Below are positions 54,389 to 63,247 of a stretch of DNA of 64,000 bases, piece after piece. The DNA lies in NCBI GenBank assembly GCA_030644725.1, contig CP130629.1, positions 2,643,501-2,707,500 on the forward strand, in the 5' to 3' direction. A program made the translations under genes and the position numbers. Under the pieces are notes generated by a model. That model saw only the letters and a list, made by a program, of their open reading frames with translations, was not told the origin of the DNA and ran no database searches. Source of the DNA: Candidatus Electrothrix communis. GTDB lineage: Bacteria > Desulfobacterota > Desulfobulbia > Desulfobulbales > Desulfobulbaceae. The stretch's first letter is position 1; each line of letters opens with the position of its first letter.

Positions 54389-55238
54389 ATCAATAGGGTC
54401 AGACTCGATTGATTTTTTGACGATATTCCTCTGATTTTCTATCGCCGCCTTTCTGCTTGGGAGTCATTTGACGATTGATCCTTACTTCTATCTTTTCCTT
54501 AAAATAAGCACTTCCCAGCACCCATGCTTTGTTGGTCGCCTCCCGAATTTCTTTGAGTGAAGTCCCATCCAGTTGCTGATCAAATAAGGCTCTGTACATT
54601 TCTCTCCGTTTCTCCGAGGTCTCTGCCAAGGCCTGATAAAAAGGGTGGGGAGTAACCATATTATCATGTTTTCCCAAAGCATTCATGCGATAACTGGACC
54701 AAGGGTACTCGGCGGGGTGATTGACCATCTCTGCCCGTACCGGATTCATTTCTATATAGCGATAACAGGTGAGGGCATATTGTTCGCTGTCGATGAGCGT
54801 CGCTTTATAGCGGCCTTCCCATAATGTCCCTTGTGCGCTGATAGGTGTGATTGAAATATTGCACATAATAGCGACCGATCATCTGCATGGTTTTAGAGAT
54901 GCCATCCTTTTCATGGGGTGTGATCAGGAGATGAACATGGTTGGTCATCAGGACATAGGCATGGACATCGCAGGTGTGTTTTTCGCAGGCTGCCTGTAAT
55001 TTTTCCAGATAAAACCGGTAATCTTCATCGGCGGAGAATATCGGTTCCCGGTTGTTTCCGCGTATAATCACATGCTGGGGGTGGTCGACTAAAACGAAAC
55101 GAGGATGGCGAGGCATAGCGGGTCCTGTTGGAGAGAGATTTGCAGGACAATGTATTCTGTTATGGAGACAAGGGGATGGCTCTGCTCCTATTATAATTGA
55201 TTATATTAACAAAATAAATCGAGTCTGACCCTATTGAT
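54389..55238 (-). mobile_element. REP-RAYT element, copy 2
   Basis: 850 bp ended by the same REP palindromes: 54389-54413 (ATCAATAGGGTCAGAC start; perfect except one mispair and a G.T) and 55214-55238. It has interrupted the transposase gene on its left. It contains a longer version of the RAYT gene than copy 1. Confidence 0.85.
54399..55116 (-). pseudogene. REP-associated tyrosine transposase (RAYT), frameshifted
   Basis: ATG 55116 begins MPRHPRFVLVDHPQHVIIRG, the normal RAYT start; THVHLLITP-type HUH region is present as MTNHVHLLITPHEKDG. At the point where relatives read TYQRTGTLWEGRYK, the same extra A as in copy 1 shifts the frame, so the gene appears as two overlapping frames (54805-55116 and 54399-54866). 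Either a +1-type programmed frameshift or a shared mutation explains it. The stop TGA lies inside the terminal REP. Confidence 0.8.
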
Positions 55239-55269
55239 TTGTTGGCTCAATGGCTCAACGTACTGACCC

Positions 55270-56244
55270 TTATATCCATTTCTTTCGCTTGAACAGCCAA
55301 ACCTGCCCGATTGCGACGATCAGCAACAAGACGCAGAAAATGGCGAAGGCCCAGTGGTTCTCTGTGCCAGGAATGCCGCCGACGTTGATGCCTAGTAGCC
55401 CGGTTAGAAGGCCAAGTGGCAGAAAGATCCCCGCAACGATTGATAATATGTACATCGTCTTGTTCATTTGCTCCGCTAGGCGACCATTGAGTTCTTCCTG
55501 CATTACGGTTGCCCGATCCCGAATAGCATCAAGATCTTCAACATAGCGCGTTGTGCGGTCTGCGATTTCCCTTAGACGCATGCGTTCCATCTCGTTGAGC
55601 CAATCAACCTTCTCGTTGTATAAACGAACCATTACGTCACGCTGCGGCGCCAGATAACGGCGCATGGAGATAGCAACCCGGCGAATATTCGCAATCTTCT
55701 GGCGAAGCTCATAGGTCTGCTCAGCGATCACTTCGTCTTCGAGTGCATCAACGGAATCGTCAACGTCGGAGATAACACCACCCATTCGCAGTACAAGACG
55801 ATCGGCCAGATCCTCCAAAAATCCGCCAGAACTCACTGGGCCATTTCCCGCCTCAACAGCCTGACAAAGATCGTTTATCGCCATCAAACGACGGTGCCGT
55901 AACGTCACTATGCGATCTGAATCGATCCAGAAGCGGATGGATACCATATCCTCCGGATCCATACCCGGATTGAGATTCACACCGCGCAGAATCACCAGCA
56001 TGCCACCCTTGTGCACGAAGCTCCTCGGACGTGTTTCTTCTGTCGTCAATGCCTCAACTATGACAGGTTCAATCCCGCTATTGTTTTGCAGCCACTCTCG
56101 CGCCGCACTTCCGGTGTAGTCCAGGTGAACCCAGAGAGGTCCGTCCTCTGGACGCCACTTTTTGACACCGTCCAGTTCCAGTTGACTGCCGCCTCCGCTT
56201 CCGTCCAGTGCGAAGGCAAAGATAAGTCCGCTGTTGTCGTTCAT
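55270..56244 (-). CDS. ZntB/CorA-family metal ion transporter
   Basis: A 324-residue CorA-superfamily protein: cytoplasmic N-terminal alpha/beta region, long helices, and two C-terminal membrane segments (ILSIVAGIFLPLGLLTGLLG and FAIFCVLLLIVAIGQVWLF). The loop after the first segment is GINVGGIPGTEN rather than the GMN of CorA, matching ZntB-type zinc exporters/importers. The gene lies 31 bp beyond the right REP of RAYT copy 2. The metal is likely Zn2+, but related channels vary. Confidence 0.92.
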   Translation of the reverse strand: MNDNSGLIFAFALDGSGGGSQLELDGVKKWRPEDGPLWVHLDYTGSAAREWLQNNSGIEPVIVEALTTEETRPRSFVHKGGMLVILRGVNLNPGMDPEDMVSIRFWIDSDRIVTLRHRRLMAINDLCQAVEAGNGPVSSGGFLEDLADRLVLRMGGVISDVDDSVDALEDEVIAEQTYELRQKIANIRRVAISMRRYLAPQRDVMVRLYNEKVDWLNEMERMRLREIADRTTRYVEDLDAIRDRATVMQEELNGRLAEQMNKTMYILSIVAGIFLPLGLLTGLLGINVGGIPGTENHWAFAIFCVLLLIVAIGQVWLFKRKKWI

Positions 56245-56421
56245 AGGTCTCTCCTTTTGTGCCGAACGGGCGCTGTTGAGCCGCGAGACTCGCAGGCACA
56301 GAAGAGAAAGTGCTGTTTTTTCTTTTCCGTGCCGAGAATCGCAGTCGGTTCCAACGTGTTGGATAGGTGGAGCGCGTAGCGCGTAACCTGTTCAACTCGT
56401 TGGAGGAACTCGACAGCGCCC

Positions 56422-56473
56422 GATAGGATGGACCGCTGAAAGTGAGCTTGCGAGCGGAGCGGTCCATCCTATC
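56422..56473. repeat. Long perfect hairpin
   Basis: A perfect 16-bp inverted repeat (GATAGGATGGACCGCT / AGCGGTCCATCCTATC) with a 20-nt loop that itself contains short complementary bases. It lies upstream of the ZntB gene in a 408-bp stretch without genes. It is unlike a standard terminator because no T-run follows. Confidence 0.7.
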
Positions 56474-56526
56474 AGTATTAATAAGTGGAAATTTGTCCTG
56501 CTATTGACCGTAATAGGTACCGCAGA

Positions 56527-56551
56527 ATCAATAGGGTCAGACTCGATTGAT
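56527..56551. repeat. Solo REP palindrome
   Basis: Identical over 25 bp to the left REP of RAYT copy 2 (54389-54413). It has no RAYT gene beside it; it is an isolated REP, and the fifth of this type in the window. Confidence 0.8.
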
Positions 56552-56589
56552 TTCTATTGATTTCTGCGTGATATTTTTTTTAAAATTAC

Positions 56590-56634
56590 TCTCACCGTAC
56601 GGCAGTTTCATATTGTTTTTATTTAATATTAATG
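56590..56634. repeat. 45-bp direct repeat, left copy
   Basis: Runs from TCTCACCGTACGGCAG to ATTAATG and matches 58399-58443 at 41 of 45 positions. The two copies bracket the two-gene module 56639-58392. The core CCGTACGG is a palindrome. Confidence 0.8.
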
Positions 56635-56638
56635 ATTA

Positions 56639-57965
56639 TCAAGTTGAAAAGCCTATTTGGTATGGAATTTCATCAGGTTCCGCATATTCAATACAATGAT
56701 TATTTGCCAATAACGACGTAATGGTCTGTTGACTGACATCAAAGTATTCCGCCGCATCGTCAACAGCTTCATCGGAGAAATCATTTTGCAAAAGTCAACC
56801 AACCCATTAATGGGACATAAAAATTCAGCGGCAAACGCTCTCTGATACTTTTGTCTGGCTGTACCCAGGTCTGTATTCGTGAGCCAGCGATCCATACCGC
56901 TATAAAAAAAATCACCTATATAACGAGACAACTCAAATCGCTTACTCATAGGATGCTTTTTACGAGGTACAAATTTTATATGACGGCTGCTGGTCGGTAT
57001 TCCCACGGATACACTGACTCGTCCATCCGGCTCCCATTTATCCGCATCGCATGATGCGACACCCAACAAATCGAAAAGATCATTCGTTTTGACTGGTCCG
57101 TTTTCATTACAAATTTCTTTTCTTATCCGGTGAGCGTCTTCCACAGCCAACCTCCATGGAGCCGAATGTCCTTCGGCTCGCTTCTCGTCCGCCGCCGTCG
57201 AAAATGTCGGTTTTCCTAAAACGCCCGTCGCATGCATAAAATGCTCGATCGGTTGAAGAGGTTTTCCTCGGGCGTTTTTTCCATAAATCGGGGCTAATTC
57301 CGACAAGGTCTCTTCACCATAATCCCGGCGCAATTGGAGAGCATAATGCATTGCCTCCGAGGAGCATTCATCAGGATCAAAACCCATAAGAGCTTCCAGT
57401 TTTCTGTAAATGAAAGATTCTTCTTCCTGCTGCTCATCCATAATTATCTTGAAAAGCTCTGAGAGGTCAGAACCCGGCACTCCGACCGCATCCAACCTAT
57501 TGGCTATGGTCGATATAAAATCAACAAGAACGTTTTGAAATTCAGAAACAGAAATGGAAATCGGAGAGGTTACCCCATTAAGGTATCTGACGGACTGCCG
57601 ACATTGCGTATCTGAAGGCGATGCCCATATTTGAATATTCTCGCTGTCGCTTGCGAAGAGTAACTTCGGCCAGACAAAACCATGATTAGCCGCTCCCAAT
57701 TCGTGAGCCATACGCCAGTGCGTCGTAAGTTTTCCACGGGGCGGTAAAGGCTCGTAAAGGAGCCTCCACCAGGACTGTAAAATCCATAACGCCAAGGGAT
57801 AAGTTGAGACAACAATGCTCTCCTGGATAGATTGAGACCAGATGTTTTCGTTTTTGTCAGATTGAAATCTTCGACATATACTTCAAGCTGCGCCATTGTG
57901 TTACTCAATTCAGGTTCTCCGGCTCCCGGATTCAACCATTTTTGGCGAAACTCAAATTTTTTCAT
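56639..57965 (-). pseudogene. ImmA/IrrE-like protein with two frameshifts
   Basis: The pieces join to a protein of about 440 residues. The first piece starts MKKFEFRQKWLNPGAGEPEL; after an A5 run at about 57853 the frame changes to NIWSQSIQESIVVSTYPLAL and on through the long central frame; near 56790 another A-run shift is needed to continue as NDFSDEAVDDAAEYFDVSQQ and to stop at 56639. The C-terminal part (ARQKYQRAFAAEFLCPINGL) resembles ImmA/IrrE (DUF955)-type proteins, but the HExxH zinc motif is not seen (the equivalent reads FELSRYIGD). Both breaks add up to missing A residues, so sequencing error is possible. It lies after a small partner gene (57952-58392) with 14 bp overlap. Confidence 0.6.
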
Positions 57966-58392
57966 AACGTGCCTTCCATTCCTTGATTACTTCATGCGAA
58001 AACGGATCTGATTCCGGCATCGGATAGCCATGATACACTCCCATCGCAGAATTTTCCAACTGAGCCTCCAAAGGCTCGCCCGCATCAGTGACCGCCCATA
58101 TATTCTGAGGCCATTTCCCCTTCATTTGACAGCTCATCATACCTTTTTTTAATCCATCCCGGAGATAGCCGACAGCAACTTTCTTGGAAAATATCTGAAC
58201 AGCATCGCAAAGGGACTTAGCTGGCCTTGGTGCCGATGGCGGGGTTAAAGCAAAATCACCGGGATTCTTCTTATGTTCTGGATTACCACCATATTGTACT
58301 TTTTCAACCAAAGAGTCGTACAGTCCCATATTATCGTCAGTGCGAGACTGAATTTTCCTTTTTGTGTTAAACCGATCAGGTCTTCGTCGCAT
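57952..58392 (-). CDS. Small partner protein of the ImmA-like gene
   Basis: About 146 residues from ATG 58392, or 125 from the internal ATG at 58329 (MGLYDSLVEKVQYG). A conserved-looking core is KVAVGYLRDGLKKGMMSC and PQNIWAVTDAGEPLEAQLEN, then GVYHGYPMPESDPF. It overlaps the ImmA-like gene by 14 bp. The pair looks like a two-gene module of toxin-antitoxin or defence type, but no known family could be named. The right flanking repeat begins 7 bp upstream of the longer start. Confidence 0.65.
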   Translation of the reverse strand: MRRRPDRFNTKRKIQSRTDDNMGLYDSLVEKVQYGGNPEHKKNPGDFALTPPSAPRPAKSLCDAVQIFSKKVAVGYLRDGLKKGMMSCQMKGKWPQNIWAVTDAGEPLEAQLENSAMGVYHGYPMPESDPFSHEVIKEWKARYEKI

Positions 58393-58398
58393 AGCTTA

Positions 58399-58443
58399 TC
58401 TCGCCGTACGGCAGTTTCATATTGTTTTTCTTGAAGATTAATG
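58399..58443. repeat. 45-bp direct repeat, right copy
   Basis: Partner of 56590-56634; here the core is the perfect palindrome GCCGTACGGC. The position just upstream of the module's first gene, with its twin just after the last, is what an att-like or target-duplicated boundary would look like. Confidence 0.8.
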
Positions 58444-58476
58444 GGTGAACGGGTCAATTCGCTGTCTTCCAGATCT

Positions 58477-58504
58477 GTAGGGGCACGGCGCACCGTGCCC
58501 CTAC
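58477..58504. repeat. Palindromic intergenic repeat
   Basis: GTAGGGGCACGG and its complement CCGTGCCCCTAC form a 12-bp perfect stem with loop CGCA. It has the look of the REP-like hairpins at 39371 and 47345 (TAGGGGC/GCCCCTA ends). It lies 27 bp from the 3' end of the acyl-CoA synthetase gene. Confidence 0.7.
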
Positions 58505-58531
58505 GCCACCCGGCATAACGCTGCTGACCGT

Positions 58532-61207
58532 CTACATCCGCAACACCACATGCTCCATATCCGCATCTGACCGGTTATGACTGATACTGAAACCCAGCTT
58601 GGCCACCAGCCGAAGCATTTCATTATTATTACGGAGTATATCCCCTTCCATAGTCTGCAAGCCATGACTGCGGGCCGTATCAATGAGATGACGCATCAGC
58701 AGATGAGCAAGCCCCTGACGCTGCCATTTATCGGAAATAACAATGGCAAACTCGCAGCTTCTGCCGTCCGGGTTAATAATATAGCGGGCAACCCCGATCT
58801 GGGTTTCCTTGCCGTCCTGCTCCACCACCGCAATCAGGGCCATCTCCCGATTATAATCAATCTGGGTAAAGCTGGTCAACATCTGCGGACTGAGCTCTGC
58901 AAGGGATTGCATAAAACGGAAGTACTTAGACTGCTCGGAAAGATTCCGGACAAACTCCTGCTCAATCTCGGCATCCTCCGGCCGGATGGGACGAATCACC
59001 ATGTCGGTTCCATTGGGCAATTGCCGACTGGTCACCAGATGGGCTGGATAGGGATAGATGGCCATGTGACTGTAGCGATCAGCGGTCTGGGTATGATAAT
59101 CCACCACAATGCGGGCATCCACCGCAACAGCCCCCTTTTCATCCACAATCAGAGGATTGATGTCCAACTCCTTGACCAAGGGCAGCTCACAGGCAATCTC
59201 TGAAACCCGCAATAACACCTGTTCCAAAGATTCAATATCAACCTCGGGCATATGGCGAAAGGCACCGAGCAGCTTGGAGACTCTGGTGCGACTGATCAGA
59301 TCCCGGACCAACCGCCGGTTCAGCGGAGGCAGGGTCACGGCCCGATCACCCATCACTTCCACAGAGATACCACCCGCACCAAAGGTGATCACCGGGCCGA
59401 AGACCGGATCAGTAACAAGGCCGACCAATAATTCTCTTCCATTGGGTCGCTGGAGCATGGGCTCAATGGTCACACCATCAATCCGAGCCTCCGGGCGATT
59501 CTTCTTTACCTCGTTGAGCATCTCGTTATAGGCGCTGCGGGCTGCCTGGGCATTAGAGATCCCTAGCCGCACCCCGCCTGCGTCGGATTTATGGGTGATG
59601 TCCGGCGAGTTGATCTTCAGGGCAATGGGAAAACCGATGCTTTCCGCCTGGACCAGGGTCTCGTTGGGAGAGCGGACAATACTGGCACTGGCCGTGGGAA
59701 TACGAAAGGCATGGAGCACAGCCTTGGATTCCGCCTCACTGAGGATCTTGCGGCCTTCACCGAGCACACTCTCAATAATCAGACGCGCCCCTTCTACGTC
59801 TGGAGCCTTGTCCCGTGATATGGGACCCGGTGTTTCCAAAAGCAATTTCTGGTTACGACTGTAGTTAACCAGATAGGAAAAGGCATCCACTGCTGTTTCC
59901 GGGGTATTAAAGGTGGGGATGTCCGCCTCGCGCAAAATGCGACGACCTTCCGCCACCTGAATCTCGCCCATCCAGCAGGTCAACAGGGGTTTGCCACCGG
60001 TTTTTAGAGCAACCAAGGATTTCGCCACCCCGGCAGGATCAGTCATGGCCTGGGGTGTCAGCAGGACCAGTAACCCGTCTACACCGGGATCCTGCATGCA
60101 GATCTCTACGGCTTGGGTATAACGCTCCGGGGTTGCATCCCCGATAATATCCACCGGATTATTCTTGGACCAGGTAGGCGGCAGGATCTCGTCCAACTTA
60201 TTCATGGTCGCTTGGCTCAGATCGGCCAGGGGCAGATCCAGATCAGCCAGATGATCTGTGGCCATCACGCCAGGGCCGCCCCCGTTGGTAATGATCACCA
60301 GACGGTCGCCAGCTGCTTTAATGGGATAGGTCAGGGTACCGGCGGCTGAAAAGAGGTTGGCAATGCGCATACCGCGCACCACACCGGCCCGACGCAAGGC
60401 GCTGTCAAAGACATCGTCCGCTCCGACCAGAGCACCGGTATGCGACATAGCGGCCTTTGACCCGCTGGCATGGCGACCGACCTTGAGGGCGATAACCGGC
60501 TTGATTCGGGCTGCGGCCCGCAATCCGCTCATAAAGGAAAGCGCATCATGGATGCCTTCAATATACAGGAGGATGCTCTTGGTTTTCGGATCACTGACCA
60601 GATAATCGAGAATATCACCGAAATCAATATCAGCGGAGATCCCGGTGGAGACCACAGCGGAAAAGCCGATATCATTGGCTGCTGCCCAGTCCAGGATGGC
60701 CGTACACAGGGCGCCGGATTGAGACACCAGGGCAATACTTCCCTCATTGGCATTTCCCTTATTAAAGGTGCAATTGAGCCCGGTGCTCGGTCGCATCAGA
60801 CCTAAGCAGTTGGGCCCCATAACCCGCATGCCGTAGCGATGGGCGTTTTCCACCACGGCCCGTTCCAGCTTTAACCCCTGCGGACCGACTTCGCGAAAAC
60901 CTGCCGAAATGACCACGGCATCCTTGATACCGTACGTACCGCAGGCCTCGATGATGCCGGGTACGGTTGCTGCCGGGGTGGTGATGACCGCAAGATCAAC
61001 GGGTTTCCGGATGCTCTTGAGATCAGGAAAGGCCTTGCGTCCCTGTACCTTTTTATGCTTCGGATTAATCGGAAAAACATCGCCTTTAAAACCGCCTTCA
61101 ATCATATTCTTAAAGACCAGGCTACCCACCGCTCCCTCCCGGTCGCTGGCACCAAAAACGGCAACAGCGTCCGGCTCAAACAGTTTGTTCAGATAATGCT
61201 TACCCAT
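58532..61207 (-). CDS. ADP-forming acyl-CoA synthetase fused to GNAT (PatZ-like)
   Basis: An 891-residue protein combining CoA-binding, ligase-CoA and ATP-grasp parts of NDP-forming acetyl-CoA synthetase with a C-terminal GNAT acetyltransferase. The CoA-binding start is VAVFGASDREGAVGSLVFKN; the phosphohistidine-type motif is AAMSHTGALVGADDVF; the ATP-grasp half contains ALKINSPDITHKSDAGGVRL; the GNAT end has FAIVISDKWQRQGLAHLLMR. The intact His suggests true acyl-CoA ligase ability, unlike PatZ proteins that lost catalysis. The GNAT domain may acetylate acetyl-CoA synthetase or other proteins. Confidence 0.94.
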   Translation of the reverse strand: MGKHYLNKLFEPDAVAVFGASDREGAVGSLVFKNMIEGGFKGDVFPINPKHKKVQGRKAFPDLKSIRKPVDLAVITTPAATVPGIIEACGTYGIKDAVVISAGFREVGPQGLKLERAVVENAHRYGMRVMGPNCLGLMRPSTGLNCTFNKGNANEGSIALVSQSGALCTAILDWAAANDIGFSAVVSTGISADIDFGDILDYLVSDPKTKSILLYIEGIHDALSFMSGLRAAARIKPVIALKVGRHASGSKAAMSHTGALVGADDVFDSALRRAGVVRGMRIANLFSAAGTLTYPIKAAGDRLVIITNGGGPGVMATDHLADLDLPLADLSQATMNKLDEILPPTWSKNNPVDIIGDATPERYTQAVEICMQDPGVDGLLVLLTPQAMTDPAGVAKSLVALKTGGKPLLTCWMGEIQVAEGRRILREADIPTFNTPETAVDAFSYLVNYSRNQKLLLETPGPISRDKAPDVEGARLIIESVLGEGRKILSEAESKAVLHAFRIPTASASIVRSPNETLVQAESIGFPIALKINSPDITHKSDAGGVRLGISNAQAARSAYNEMLNEVKKNRPEARIDGVTIEPMLQRPNGRELLVGLVTDPVFGPVITFGAGGISVEVMGDRAVTLPPLNRRLVRDLISRTRVSKLLGAFRHMPEVDIESLEQVLLRVSEIACELPLVKELDINPLIVDEKGAVAVDARIVVDYHTQTADRYSHMAIYPYPAHLVTSRQLPNGTDMVIRPIRPEDAEIEQEFVRNLSEQSKYFRFMQSLAELSPQMLTSFTQIDYNREMALIAVVEQDGKETQIGVARYIINPDGRSCEFAIVISDKWQRQGLAHLLMRHLIDTARSHGLQTMEGDILRNNNEMLRLVAKLGFSISHNRSDADMEHVVLRM

Positions 61208-61497
61208 GATTGCTCGCTGGTTGAATTTCTCTTGTCCAACTACCTTACTGTTTACTGCGAAAAAAACAAGAATACAGAAAGTAACGACGCTTTCTCCTAT
61301 GCGCCGAGACTATCAATGAGAGCCGAAATACAGTCGGCACAGCGAGAGATTGAGCGCAGGATTGTAAAATCCATTATGTTTGATTGACATCTCCTTAGTT
61401 TCACCCTACATTGTTCGAGTTGATCCGTCGTAACAAGCCGTAACAGTAACTTCACGCAATATACTTCACGCAACTTCCTTACCAGATAAGGATTATT

Positions 61498-63219
61498 ATG
61501 TCTTTTTCAAAGCAACACGGGGTGGTTAAAAATATCAAAAATTTTCTGGCAAATATCTTCGGCTCCCCGAAAGAAACCGTCTCGCCTGCAAAACAGAACC
61601 GGGACGAGCAGACAGCCTCGGTTGCAGGAGACGACAAGACTCTTCTTCAGCAGGAAAGGCCAACTCGACAGACAGCCTCTGGAGAACAACCGTACTCAGG
61701 AGGAGACTCCGAAGACATGGCCCAAGGATTTCTTGCCGCCGGGTTTGCTTCCTCCTCTAGTACGAGCAGTACAGATAATGATAGCACAGGTCACGATCAA
61801 AATAATGCCCGAGAAACAGGCAAACAAGAGGAGCATGAGGCTACTCCTGATTCTGACGATCTAGTTACGGGCGGGCTCTACGCTATTCAAGAACAGGAAG
61901 ATGCCCCGTATTGGTTGGCAAAGTTGATTTATGCAGAAAAACATGTCGTTCATGTTGTCTGCTATGCGGAACGCCCTGAGCAACTCTCCTCTGAAATGAC
62001 GGAACAGGACGTAACCGTTGGCCTGAACAGAGAGGACGGCTCATTCGGCATTGATCATCTTCCGATTCCCAAAACAGATTTTATCGCCAATACGGTCTTT
62101 CTCGGGCAACGCCCCCTGACGGAAAATGATTTTGCAGGCTATCGAATATATGTTGATTCGATTTTCGATTGCCTTGATGAACAAGCGCCTGACTGGCTAA
62201 AAAAGGCTGGTTCGTATGCAGCCTGGCGTTACGACCATAATGCCATGGCCGCCCTTGTTGATCGCTATCTTATCGGGGTTGATCTACTCAGAGACAGCAA
62301 AAAATCCCTGTACTGGCTGAATCGACTTGTCCATGCGGAAAAAGGGCTTGTCCAACCCGGAGAATCCATTACAGAAGAACAACAGATCCTCACCGGCGGC
62401 ATCTATGCCTGCCCGCAAGAGGACGAACGATACCGTATCTGTAAAGTCGTGCTCAAAGATAAACACGGAGTGCAGCAGCTCGACTTCCCTTCCCTGCTCG
62501 GTCAACTTCCCGAAGAACCGCATCCGATCCAGATAGTTGAGCAGGCATCGGCACGGCGTGCGGGCAAGCCCCCTTCGCTCTCCCATAACTCCCTTGATGC
62601 CTCGGGTTTTCTCGCGCAATCGCCTCTTTTCCTCGGTCTCTTGCCCGTAACTATTGATGAGCTCCACTGCTACCGAGCTCATCTTCGAAAAATGTTCGAC
62701 GGGGCAGAGTTCCGGGAAAACGCCTGGGAATGCCTCCAGAAAAGGGCTGCTGAAGGCGAGATACAGGCACAAATGGATGTGGCGTATCGTTATATCGACG
62801 GCGATTCTCTCTGGGAGGTCAAACGAAATATCCCTGAAGCTATTCACTATTTTTCAGAAGCAGCTAATCAAGGCCACGGTCTTGCAGCCTATACTTTGGC
62901 ACTTCTTTTTCAACAGGGCGAAGAAGAGATCCCGCCTGATCCAAAGCTAGGCCTTGAATGGCTCACTTACTCGGCACAACTTAACTACGGTTTAGCCCAG
63001 CTCCATACTGCGGACTGTTATCGCCAGGGCAGAGGCTGCACCGCCAATCCTGCCCTTGCTCATGCCTGGTATTCTTTGGCTGTTGCCGCAGAGAACGACC
63101 TGCCGGAAGACGCAAAAAAGAGAGCTAAACAACGCAAAAACGAAATAGAGAGTACCTGCTCCGACGAACAGCTGGCAGAGGCAAAAGAATATTTTCAGCA
63201 GTTGCAGGAATCCTCCTGA
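61498..63219 (+). CDS. Sel1-repeat protein with long low-complexity N-terminus
   Basis: A 573-residue protein. The first 120 residues are polar and low-complexity (Gln/Ser/Asp-rich). Two similar central units occur: YWLAKLIYAEKHVVHVVCYA and YRICKVVLKDKHGVQQLDFP, each followed by a LFLGLLPVT- or VFLGQRPLT-type segment. The C-terminus (about residues 420-560) carries Sel1-like repeats (AAEGEIQAQMDVAYRYIDGD, then AANQGHGLAAYTLALLFQQG). Sel1 repeats mediate protein binding. The function is unknown; it lies 28 bp before the TraB-family gene. Confidence 0.75.
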   Translation: MSFSKQHGVVKNIKNFLANIFGSPKETVSPAKQNRDEQTASVAGDDKTLLQQERPTRQTASGEQPYSGGDSEDMAQGFLAAGFASSSSTSSTDNDSTGHDQNNARETGKQEEHEATPDSDDLVTGGLYAIQEQEDAPYWLAKLIYAEKHVVHVVCYAERPEQLSSEMTEQDVTVGLNREDGSFGIDHLPIPKTDFIANTVFLGQRPLTENDFAGYRIYVDSIFDCLDEQAPDWLKKAGSYAAWRYDHNAMAALVDRYLIGVDLLRDSKKSLYWLNRLVHAEKGLVQPGESITEEQQILTGGIYACPQEDERYRICKVVLKDKHGVQQLDFPSLLGQLPEEPHPIQIVEQASARRAGKPPSLSHNSLDASGFLAQSPLFLGLLPVTIDELHCYRAHLRKMFDGAEFRENAWECLQKRAAEGEIQAQMDVAYRYIDGDSLWEVKRNIPEAIHYFSEAANQGHGLAAYTLALLFQQGEEEIPPDPKLGLEWLTYSAQLNYGLAQLHTADCYRQGRGCTANPALAHAWYSLAVAAENDLPEDAKKRAKQRKNEIESTCSDEQLAEAKEYFQQLQESS

Positions 63220-63247
63220 CTTCAACAACCTTAACCTGAACAACACA

